5,912 bases of DNA, from contig NZ_JYJG01000067.1 of the NCBI RefSeq assembly GCF_000955955.1, positions 1 to 5,912 of the forward strand. Direction: 5' to 3'. Under the pieces are notes generated by a model that searched no databases, had not been told where the DNA came from, and worked only from the letters and a program-made list of their open reading frames with translations. Both the position numbers and the translations under genes were made by a program. The DNA is from Lentzea aerocolonigenes. GTDB lineage: Bacteria > Actinomycetota > Actinomycetes > Mycobacteriales > Pseudonocardiaceae. Below are positions 1 through 4,735 of the stretch, piece by piece; positions within the stretch are counted from its first letter, which is position 1, and the number at the start of each line of letters is the position of its first letter.

Positions 1-60
1 GCTCGTGAAGGCTCTGCTCGTGAAGGCTCTGCTCGTGAACTCTCCGCGCGCGAAGGCTCG
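1..60 (-). repeat. 15-bp tandem repeat coding for EPSRA-type pentapeptides
   Basis: Four consecutive 15-bp units. The first two (1-15 and 16-30) are identical, the third (31-45) diverges at its end, and the fourth (46-60) is more diverged. On the minus strand they encode PAEPSRA, ESSRA, EPSRA and EPSRA. Because the unit is a multiple of three, copy-number change keeps the frame. The array touches the window edge and may continue to the left. Confidence 0.9.
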
Positions 61-401
61 GCGGGTTGGCCACCGTCCGGCCCAACCTGCCCGTGAGACT
101 TCCCACCCGAAGATCCAGACTTCTCAGCCGAAGATCCACCGGCAGAACCGGGAGCGCCGCCGGAACCGTTCAAAGGCATACCCGCGCCACCAGCCGCGGG
201 ACCAGCGACGTTCGGGACGGAACGAACCGGGGACGAGCGCGGAGGCTCCGGTGTGGACGGTGGCGTCAGCACCGCCGCGACGGGGAACCGCATGGTCGGC
301 TGATCCACTGACGGGCGCTTGACCTGCACCGTTGGCTCGGCGAGCGGCTCGTCCAGGTCCGCGTCGTCATCGTCGGTCGGCCACTGGGGCTCGTCCGGCA
401 A
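1..401 (-). CDS. dacB: Probable D-alanyl-D-alanine carboxypeptidase (PBP4/DacB type), 5' part only
   Basis: The first 133 codons of a minus-strand gene that runs off the left edge. The visible protein is a hydrophilic tail with no membrane segment: an acidic start (MPDEPQWPTDDDDADLDEP), a VDQPTMRFPV stretch (about residues 32-41), then Pro/Ser/Gly-rich sequence ending in tandem peptide repeats. Tails of this kind precede the transmembrane anchor and peptidase S13 domain in actinobacterial DacB proteins, and dacB lies divergent to ppa in mycobacteria and relatives, as here. PBP4-type enzymes trim D-Ala from peptidoglycan stem peptides outside the membrane; the catalytic SxxK, SxN and KTG motifs would be beyond the window, so the function rests on context and tail style. 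I chose the TTG at 401-399 because GGAGG lies 5 nt upstream. The frame stays open to a GTG at 485-483, which has no ribosome binding site. Another membrane protein with a disordered tail is the main alternative. Confidence 0.68.
   Translation of the reverse strand, partial: MPDEPQWPTDDDDADLDEPLAEPTVQVKRPSVDQPTMRFPVAAVLTPPSTPEPPRSSPVRSVPNVAGPAAGGAGMPLNGSGGAPGSAGGSSAEKSGSSGGKSHGQVGPDGGQPAEPSRAESSRAEPSRAEPSR
96..137 (-). repeat. 21-bp tandem duplication coding for two heptapeptides
   Basis: Two adjacent 21-bp copies (96-116 and 117-137) match at 19 of 21 positions. On the minus strand they encode GSSAEKS followed by GSSGGKS inside the DacB tail. The in-frame duplication suggests the linker lengthens by slippage or unequal exchange. 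Confidence 0.88.
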
Positions 402-406
402 GAGGG

Positions 407-411
407 CCTCC
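407..411 (-). promoter_or_regulatory. Ribosome binding site for the TTG-started dacB
   Basis: Read on the minus strand this is GGAGG, followed by a 5-nt spacer and then TTG. It is the best Shine-Dalgarno match near this gene and decides the start codon: the upstream in-frame GTG at 485-483 has no such site. Confidence 0.7.
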
Positions 412-463
412 GTCAGCTCGGTACGGGCAATCTCACACCCTCCAGCCGCCGCTCCGATGAGGG

Positions 464-493
464 TTGACAGGGCGTCGTGGTCCACACTAGTGG
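464..493 (+). promoter_or_regulatory. Candidate ppa promoter in the 123-bp divergent gap
   Basis: A perfect -35 hexamer TTGACA occupies 464-469. A 17-18 nt spacer leads to CTAGTG or TAGTGG (487-493), a weak -10 match. This would start transcription around 500, leaving a short leader before the GTG at 525. The -10 overlaps the 8-bp palindrome CACTAGTG (485-492). I see no convincing promoter for dacB on the other strand. Confidence 0.45.
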
Positions 494-524
494 CGTCACG
501 AATGGGCTACATGAGCGAGGACCA

Positions 525-1031
525 GTGGAGTTCGACGTCCTGATCGAGATCCCCAAGGGCGTGCGCAACAAGTACGAGGTGGACCACAAGAGTGGCCGCA
601 TTCGCCTCGACCGCACGTTGTTCACGTCGACGCAGTACCCGGCCGACTACGGGTTCATCGAGAACACCCTGGGTGAGGACGGCGACCCGCTGGACGCCCT
701 CGTCCTCGTCCAGGAGCCGACGTTCCCCGGCTGCCTGATCGCCGCTCGTGCGATCGGCATGTTCCGCATGACGGACGAGAAGGGTGGCGACGACAAGGTT
801 CTCTGCGTCCCCGCCCACGACCCCAGGCACGAGCACCTGCGGGACATCCACCACCTGGCGGAGTTCGACCGCCTGGAGATCCAGCACTTCTTCGAGGTCT
901 ACAAGGACCTGGAGCCCGGCAAGAGCGTCGAGGGCGCGTCCTGGGTGGGTCGCACCGAGGCCGAGGCCGAGATCGAGCGCTCCTACCAGCGCCTGAAGGA
1001 CGCCGAGGCACGCGGCGAGTCCTTCCACTGA
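525..1031 (+). CDS. ppa: Inorganic pyrophosphatase (family I, soluble)
   Basis: A 168-aa cytosolic enzyme hydrolysing diphosphate to two phosphates, which pulls nucleotide, tRNA and polymer synthesis forward; it needs Mg2+. The protein opens with [12 protein letters not shown], followed by NKYEVDH (15-21). The family signature DGDPLDA (52-58) holds the metal-binding aspartates, with YPADYGF just before it (38-44) and GGDDKVL and YKDLEPGK later. Length is normal for bacterial family I PPases. The GTG at 525 is chosen because the protein then begins exactly as relatives do (M-x-F-D-V), and GAGG lies 4 nt upstream; the frame extends to a GTG at 477 but that adds non-homologous residues. His21, a feature of the mycobacterial enzyme, is kept, whereas residue 86 is Lys where I recall His in M. 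tuberculosis. The gene is monocistronic, bounded by dacB upstream and a terminator downstream. Confidence 0.97.
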   Translation: MEFDVLIEIPKGVRNKYEVDHKSGRIRLDRTLFTSTQYPADYGFIENTLGEDGDPLDALVLVQEPTFPGCLIAARAIGMFRMTDEKGGDDKVLCVPAHDPRHEHLRDIHHLAEFDRLEIQHFFEVYKDLEPGKSVEGASWVGRTEAEAEIERSYQRLKDAEARGESFH

Positions 1032-1040
1032 GCGCACGCG

Positions 1041-1076
1041 AAAGGGCCGTCCCCCGCGAGGAGGACGGCCCTTTTT
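1041..1076 (+). terminator. Intrinsic terminator of ppa, between convergent genes
   Basis: A perfect 12-bp stem (AAAGGGCCGTCC at 1041-1052 with its complement at 1063-1074) with a 10-nt loop runs into TTTTT and then GTTT. It lies 10 nt after the ppa stop. On the opposite strand, 12 nt beyond the exporter stop, the stem is followed only by a short T run within the stem and then GC-rich sequence, so it should work best for ppa and less well for the exporter. Confidence 0.92.
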
Positions 1077-1085
1077 GTTTGCCCG

Positions 1086-2729
1086 CTAGTGAATCGCCAC
1101 GGCCTCGGCGTCCGCGACCCGCTCCAGACCCGACCTGGTCGACAGCGGCTTCTCGCGCAGGAACCACACGAGGACGAACGCCGCGATCATCACGATCCCG
1201 CCGGTCATGAAGACCGTGTCGATCGCGCTGGAGAACCCGTCGAGGAACGGCCTGGCCAGCACCGGGTCGAGGTGGTTGAGGAACTCCACGTTGTTGATGT
1301 CCGGAGTGGACCCACCACCGGCCTGAAGCGACTTGGCGAACTCGGGGTTGTGGCTCAGCGCGACCTTGAACGCCTCGGTCTGCATCGCCGCCTTCAACCC
1401 CTCGGCGATCTTGTCGCCGACCGTGCTGAACAGGATCGACAGGAACACCGCGGTGCCGACGGTGCCACCGATCTGGCGGAAGAACGTCGCCGAAGCGGTC
1501 GCCACGCCCATGTCACGGGGCTCGGCGTCGTTCTGGATCGCCAGCAGCAGCGTCTGCATGCACTGGCCGAGGCCGGCGCCCATGACGAACATGTAGATCA
1601 TGACCTGCCAGTTCGGCGTGGTCGTGCCGATGGTGCTGAGCAGGATCAACGCGACCGACATCAGACCGGCACCGATGATCGGGAAGATCTTGTAGCGCCC
1701 GGTCTTCGACGTCACCCGGCCCGCGATCGCCGTGGCGGACATGATGCCGAACGTCATCGGCAGCAGCATCAGGCCGGAGACCGTCGGGGTCACGCCCTTC
1801 ACGATCTGCAGGTACAGCGGGATGGAGACCATGCCGCCGAACATGCCGATGCCGAGCACGAAGTTGATCGTGTTGCCCAGCGCGAACGTGTGGTTGCGGA
1901 ACATCCGCATCGGCAGCAGCGCCTCGTCACCGGCGCGGAACTCGGCCCAGACGAACGCGATCAGGCCGATCACGCCGGTCACGTACATGGCGATCGACGT
2001 ACCGGACGCCCAGCCCCACTCGCGGCCCTGTTCGGCCACGATCAGCAGCGGCACCAGGCCGACGGTCAGCGTCAGCGCGCCGAGGTAGTCGACGCGGTGG
2101 TCCACCCGCTGGTGCGGGATGTTCAGCACGCGGCCGACGACGAACAGCGCGAGCAGCGCGATCGGCACGTTGACCAGGAACACCCAGCGCCATCCGGTGA
2201 CACCGGCGAACGAGGTCAGGCCCGCGAACACACCGCCGATGACCGGCCCGAGCACGCTGGCCGAACCGAACACGGCCATGAAGTACGCCGAGTACTTGCT
2301 GCGCTCACGCGGCGAGATGATGTCCGCCATGATCGCGAACGCCAGCGACATCAGACCGCCGGCGCCGAGACCCTGCACCGCGCGGAACGCGGCCAGCTCG
2401 TACATCGACGTCGCGATGCCCGAGAGCAGCGAACCCGCGAGGAACAGCGAGATCGCGGCGAGGTACATCGGCTTGCGCCCGTAGATGTCCGACAGCTTGC
2501 CGTACAACGGGGTGGTGATGGTCGCCGTGATCAGGTAGGCGGTGGTCGCCCACGCCTGGAGCGTCTGGCCGTGCAACTGGTCGGCGATGGTCTTCATCGC
2601 GCTGGCGACGATCATCTGGTCCAGCGCGGCGAGGAACATGCCCAGCAGCAGGCCGGACAGCACCGTCATGATCTGGCGGTGGGTCAGGGAGACGCCCGGT
2701 GTGGGTGTCGCCTCGGTTGTTGATGACAT
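1086..2729 (-). CDS. MFS multidrug exporter, DHA2 (14-TM, EmrB/QacA-like) family
   Basis: A 547-aa inner-membrane drug:H+ antiporter candidate. Motif D1 is in TM1 (LDQMIVASAMKTIA, 36-49). The loop 2-3 motif A is GKLSDIYGRKP (77-87) with the usual Asp and Arg. Motif B starts at Arg116 (RAVQGLGAGG), and the antiporter motif C is GSASVLGPVIGG (155-166). Hydrophobic segments continue to about residue 524, fitting 14 helices. A hydrophilic loop of about 65 residues (438-503) lies before the last helix, as in many actinobacterial DHA2 proteins. The ATG is 2 nt after the MarR stop, with AGGAGG 12 nt upstream inside the regulator's 3' end, so translation is probably coupled and efflux probably controlled by that MarR. 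The substrate cannot be read from sequence; lipophilic or cationic drugs are typical of the family. Confidence 0.93.
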   Translation of the reverse strand: MSSTTEATPTPGVSLTHRQIMTVLSGLLLGMFLAALDQMIVASAMKTIADQLHGQTLQAWATTAYLITATITTPLYGKLSDIYGRKPMYLAAISLFLAGSLLSGIATSMYELAAFRAVQGLGAGGLMSLAFAIMADIISPRERSKYSAYFMAVFGSASVLGPVIGGVFAGLTSFAGVTGWRWVFLVNVPIALLALFVVGRVLNIPHQRVDHRVDYLGALTLTVGLVPLLIVAEQGREWGWASGTSIAMYVTGVIGLIAFVWAEFRAGDEALLPMRMFRNHTFALGNTINFVLGIGMFGGMVSIPLYLQIVKGVTPTVSGLMLLPMTFGIMSATAIAGRVTSKTGRYKIFPIIGAGLMSVALILLSTIGTTTPNWQVMIYMFVMGAGLGQCMQTLLLAIQNDAEPRDMGVATASATFFRQIGGTVGTAVFLSILFSTVGDKIAEGLKAAMQTEAFKVALSHNPEFAKSLQAGGGSTPDINNVEFLNHLDPVLARPFLDGFSSAIDTVFMTGGIVMIAAFVLVWFLREKPLSTRSGLERVADAEAVAIH

Positions 2730-2731
2730 CT

Positions 2732-3247
2732 CTACTTTTCCCCTCCTGCGCGGGTCCCCGTCCCGCGTTCGGTCATAAGCGCCGGAATCGTGCGCTCGTA
2801 GTCCTGGACAAAGCGTTCGAACAGGTCCGCGAAACCCTTGAAGTCCTCGTCGGGCCAGTCCGCGAACACCTGCTCGATCGCGTTGTTGCGCTGCCGGCGT
2901 CGCTCGATGAGCAACTGGCGCCCCGCTTCGGTGACCGCCAGCACGCTGGCCCGGCCGTCTGCCGGATCAGCGCGCCGCTCCACAAGTCCGTCCTTCACCA
3001 GCCCGGCGACCTGCCTGCTGACCGTGGACGGGTCGGACAGAACAGCCTCCGCCAAACCGCTCGAACGGCACTCACCGAGTCCGGAGAGCGTCGCGAGCAG
3101 CACGAAGGCGGACTTGTCCATGCCCTGCTTGGCCATCTGATGAGCGACCTGGGCGTGCATCTTGTTCAGCCGCACCATGGCCATGCCCACCCGATCCGCG
3201 AGCTCGTGCTCGGGATCGATGGCCATGCACCTGCCCGGATCGACCAT
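2732..3247 (-). CDS. MarR-family transcriptional regulator
   Basis: A 171-aa winged-helix regulator, expected to act as a dimer that represses its own operon and releases DNA on binding a ligand. Helices at about 14-40 form the dimer region. SAFVLLATL (46-54) begins the winged helix, SDPSTVSRQVAGLVKDGLV (71-89) spans the turn and recognition helix, and the wing is RRADPADGRASVLAVTEAG (91-109) with the usual D-x-x-D-G-R. C-terminal helices complete the dimer interface. Start choice: ATG at 3247-3245 with GAGG 6 nt upstream; ATG at 3226 (residue 8) is an alternative. The frame continues upstream to a TTG at 3292, but that would place coding sequence over the palindromic operator. Directly upstream of the exporter, it is its likely local regulator. 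Cys7 and Cys60 are present, but nothing shows that they sense oxidation. Confidence 0.93.
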   Translation of the reverse strand: MVDPGRCMAIDPEHELADRVGMAMVRLNKMHAQVAHQMAKQGMDKSAFVLLATLSGLGECRSSGLAEAVLSDPSTVSRQVAGLVKDGLVERRADPADGRASVLAVTEAGRQLLIERRRQRNNAIEQVFADWPDEDFKGFADLFERFVQDYERTIPALMTERGTGTRAGGEK

Positions 3248-3260
3248 CTGCCACCTCGTT

Positions 3261-3294
3261 GCTTGTATCACCCAACTAGTTGCTCGGTACAAGC
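3261..3294. promoter_or_regulatory. Probable MarR operator: 34-bp concentric dyad
   Basis: Outer arms GCTTGTA (3261-3267) and TACAAGC (3288-3294) are perfect inverted repeats. They flank, with equal 5-nt spacers, a perfect 10-bp palindrome CAACTAGTTG (3273-3282), so all 24 matching positions share one centre. It sits 13 bp before the marR start codon, where an autorepressor would block the promoter. A poor -35/-10 pair can be drawn across it on the minus strand (TTGTAC, 16 nt, TGATAC); I do not call that promoter. Confidence 0.72.
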
Positions 3295-3319
3295 ATCCAT
3301 CCCGGTCCGCCGGATTGCA

Positions 3320-3350
3320 AGTGAGTTTCAGGTCTCACTCCACAGTGGAG
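3320..3350. promoter_or_regulatory. Two adjacent dyads in the marR/hotdog intergenic region
   Basis: AGTGAG (3320-3325) and CTCACT (3334-3339) form a perfect 6-bp inverted repeat with an 8-nt spacer. It overlaps by 2 nt a second perfect dyad, CTCCAC-A-GTGGAG (3338-3350). Neither resembles the MarR dyad nearby, so a different regulator is implied if they are functional. Neither is followed by a T tract, which argues against a terminator. Confidence 0.4.
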
Positions 3351-3369
3351 CGGCGCAGCAGCGCAGAGT

Positions 3370-3413
3370 GCTGGTTACCGGCGGGTAGCAGAGCTGGTTA
3401 CTCGCCGGTAGCA
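3370..3413 (+). repeat. Imperfect 21-bp direct repeat upstream of the hotdog gene
   Basis: Copies at 3370-3390 and 3393-3413 share GCTGGTTAC at the left and GTAGCA at the right, and differ only in the middle six bases. The period is 23 bp, about two helical turns, ending 9 bp before the ATG. The first copy also contains a TACC-GGCG-GGTA dyad. It could be a tandem activator site or a local duplication. Confidence 0.6.
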
Positions 3414-3414
3414 T
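3409..3414 (+). promoter_or_regulatory. Possible -10 element for a leaderless hotdog transcript
   Basis: TAGCAT matches 4 of 6 positions of TATAAT and lies 8 nt before the ATG, so transcription could start at or next to the start codon. That would fit the lack of a Shine-Dalgarno sequence. No good -35 is present, so an activator at the direct repeats may be needed if this is right. Confidence 0.3.
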
Positions 3415-3422
3415 CCGGTCTC

Positions 3423-3875
3423 ATGAGCCAAGATGTGTCGATCCTCGCCGACGCCATGAAGCAGGCCGTGCCGTACGTGAAGACCACCGGCATCGAGTTC
3501 GAGGAGGTCTCGCCCACCCGCATCGTCGCTTCGCTGCCGGACAACCCGTCACTGCACAACCACATCGGCGGGCCGCACGCCGCGATGATGTTCGGTCTGG
3601 GCGAGTCCACGTCCGGCGCCGTCGTCATGGCCGCGTTCGCCGCACACCTGGGCAAGGCCACGCCACTCGCCGTCCGCGCGGAGATCTCCTACAAGAAGAT
3701 CGCAATGGGTGTCGTGCGCGCCGAAGCCGTTCTCGGCCGTCCCGCCGACGAGGTCCTCGCCGAACTGGAGGCGGGTACGCGTCCCGAATTCCCGGTGAAT
3801 ATCATGATCACCGACGCCGACGGCGTGACCACCTGCGAGATGACCGTCGTCTGGACTTTGAAGCCCGCACGCTGA
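3423..3875 (+). CDS. Hotdog-fold protein, PaaI/DUF4442-like thioesterase candidate
   Basis: A 150-aa cytosolic protein of the usual single-hotdog length. The diagnostic part is NHIGGPHAAMMFGLGESTSG (46-65): an N-x-x-G-x-x-H turn leading into the long central helix, which carries Glu61 where hotdog thioesterases commonly have an acidic catalytic residue. Strands follow at PLAVRAEISYKKIAMGVVRAEA (81-102), FPVNIMITDADG (123-134) and CEMTVVWTLKP (138-148). By family knowledge such proteins hydrolyse acyl-CoA thioesters, but many DUF4442 members are uncharacterised and the substrate cannot be inferred. The ATG at 3423 is used; the frame is open back to 3162 but across the intergenic control sites. 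No clear Shine-Dalgarno is seen, so initiation may be leaderless. The gene is divergent to marR and separated from the next gene by 100 nt, so it is probably transcribed alone. Confidence 0.85.
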   Translation: MSQDVSILADAMKQAVPYVKTTGIEFEEVSPTRIVASLPDNPSLHNHIGGPHAAMMFGLGESTSGAVVMAAFAAHLGKATPLAVRAEISYKKIAMGVVRAEAVLGRPADEVLAELEAGTRPEFPVNIMITDADGVTTCEMTVVWTLKPAR

Positions 3876-3902
3876 ACTGGGCATCTCCGTATTTCAGTTC
3901 GG
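3872..3902 (+). other. Weak hairpin at the end of the hotdog gene
   Basis: GAACTG (3874-3879) and CAGTTC (3895-3900) pair perfectly around a 15-nt loop, and the stem can extend by one G-U and one C-G pair. It overlaps the stop codon and has no T tract, so it is at most a weak 3'-end structure and not a classic terminator. Confidence 0.25.
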
Positions 3903-3938
3903 ACTACCGGTGAACCGATCCGCGCCAAATACGTAACC

Positions 3939-3967
3939 TTGGCCGTTCCCCGAACGCAGAGCACTAT
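3939..3967 (+). promoter_or_regulatory. Candidate promoter of the lipoprotein-hydrolase-oxidoreductase operon
   Basis: TTGGCC (3939-3944) as -35, a 17-nt spacer and CACTAT (3962-3967) as a weak -10 lie just before the ATG at 3976. The 8-nt distance from -10 to ATG would give a leaderless or nearly leaderless mRNA, fitting the absence of a Shine-Dalgarno site. The spacer holds a perfect dyad, CGTTC-CCC-GAACG (3944-3956), placed where a repressor could act. Confidence 0.35.
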
Positions 3968-3975
3968 TCGGATTC

Positions 3976-4671
3976 ATGTCGGGGTGGAGAACTCTGGGCG
4001 GCGGAGTCCTGCTGGTCGCGCTCACCGCTGGGTGCAGCGCGCAGGCGCAGTCGACGCCCGTGGCCGTCGAGAAACCAGCAGGGGACGTGCCCGTCACGAC
4101 GACGGCGTCGGTGCCGCCGGCGATGCTGGGCATCACCGTGGCGTCGATCGTGGACGGCCGTTCCGTGATGCTGTCCGACGGCTCGAAGGCCGAGGTCAGC
4201 GGGCTCGCCCAGCCCGGGCCGTGCTGGGCGGAGGCGGCCACCGGCTTCGCCAAGAGCATGCTGCTGAACCAGCAGGTGCGCTACGACCGGACCACCGGCA
4301 CGCTCAGCCTCGCGGACGGCACGGACTTCGCGTTGCTCGCGCTCGGCAACGGCGCCGGACGGATCACGGGCAATGCGACCGCGGCGCAGCGAGAAGCGGA
4401 AGGGGCGGCGCAGCGGGTCCCGATCGGACTGTGGGGATCGCCGTGCGGTGGCAAGGACATCACCGAGACGCCCGCGCCTCCTCCACCGCCACCCCCGCCT
4501 CCCGCTCCCAAGCCGACCACGACGACCCCCAAGCCCAAGCCGGTGTTCTTCGCGACGTGCGACGACGCGTGGCGGGCCGGTGCGGCACCCCTCTTCTGGG
4601 GACAGCCTGGCTACCGCGTCGAACTGGACGCGAACCGGAACGGAATCGCCTGCGAGCCCTCGCGCCGCTGA
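3976..4671 (+). CDS. Lipoprotein with degenerate SNase-like domain and C-terminal excalibur motif
   Basis: A 231-aa exported lipoprotein candidate. The signal peptide ends in LTAGC, with Cys20 as the lipidation site, followed by a flexible linker to about residue 48. Residues 53-156 follow the staphylococcal nuclease layout: TVASIVDGRSVML for the first strands, CWAEAATGFAKSMLLNQQVRYD (83-104) for the helix and next strand, then a strand-turn-strand, and EAEGAAQRVPIGLWGSPC (140-157) for the final helix. The DGDT, Arg and Glu residues used for catalysis in SNases are missing (DGRS at 60-63, no equivalent arginines), so phosphodiesterase activity is unlikely. Next come nine prolines in a row (168-176), a Thr/Lys/Pro linker, and an excalibur domain (about 192-227) ending in LDANRNGIACE, a Ca2+-loop-like motif with Asn in place of two Asp. 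Cys83/Cys157 and Cys195/Cys226 could form disulfides. It leads a probable operon with the hydrolase 22 nt downstream. Role unknown; binding or scaffolding at the cell surface is an inference. Confidence 0.88.
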   Translation: MSGWRTLGGGVLLVALTAGCSAQAQSTPVAVEKPAGDVPVTTTASVPPAMLGITVASIVDGRSVMLSDGSKAEVSGLAQPGPCWAEAATGFAKSMLLNQQVRYDRTTGTLSLADGTDFALLALGNGAGRITGNATAAQREAEGAAQRVPIGLWGSPCGGKDITETPAPPPPPPPPPAPKPTTTTPKPKPVFFATCDDAWRAGAAPLFWGQPGYRVELDANRNGIACEPSRR

Positions 4672-4681
4672 TCGCCGGCCC

Positions 4682-4735
4682 TACGCTCGGACCATGCGAC
4701 TGCACGTCCACCAGTGGGGTCATGGTCCGCGCGTG
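4682..4735 (+). promoter_or_regulatory. Long inverted repeat enclosing the hydrolase start codon
   Basis: CGGACCATG (4688-4696) pairs perfectly with CATGGTCCG (4721-4729). After one mismatch (4687/4730) the stem extends by four more pairs and a G-U (4682-4686 with 4731-4735). The ATG at 4694-4696 is inside the stem, with a 24-nt apical region that can form a further 4-bp ACTG/CAGT helix (4699-4702, 4712-4715). In mRNA this would bury the initiation region; as DNA it is also a possible protein-binding dyad. Confidence 0.6.

Noticed and set aside
1..60. CRISPR-like array at the left edge
   Set aside because: Units are contiguous 15-bp copies without spacers and are in frame with a protein, so this is a coding tandem repeat.
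5..322. Plus-strand frame covering the left edge
   Set aside because: It is the antisense of the DacB tail repeats; its Arg/Pro-rich product has no support.
402..485. 28-residue extension of DacB to a GTG at 485
   Set aside because: The frame is open, but the GTG has no Shine-Dalgarno, whereas the TTG at 401 has GGAGG at ideal spacing and yields a typical acidic start.
477..524. 16-residue extension of PPase to a GTG at 477
   Set aside because: The added residues do not match the family start, and the GTG at 525 has GAGG just upstream and begins M-x-F-D-V as in relatives.
518..541. AGGAC/GTCCT hairpin over the ppa ribosome binding site
   Set aside because: Only 5 bp around a 14-nt loop; too weak in GC-rich DNA to claim control.
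1089..2723. A 544-codon open frame antisense to the exporter
   Set aside because: Its product is rich in Arg, His, Asp and Gln with no recognisable domain, and it mirrors the exporter codon for codon. This is the usual shadow of a GC-rich gene; the minus strand encodes a textbook DHA2 protein.
3248..3292. N-terminal extension of MarR to a TTG at 3292
   Set aside because: It would translate the palindromic operator into non-family residues, while the ATG at 3247 has a good ribosome binding site.
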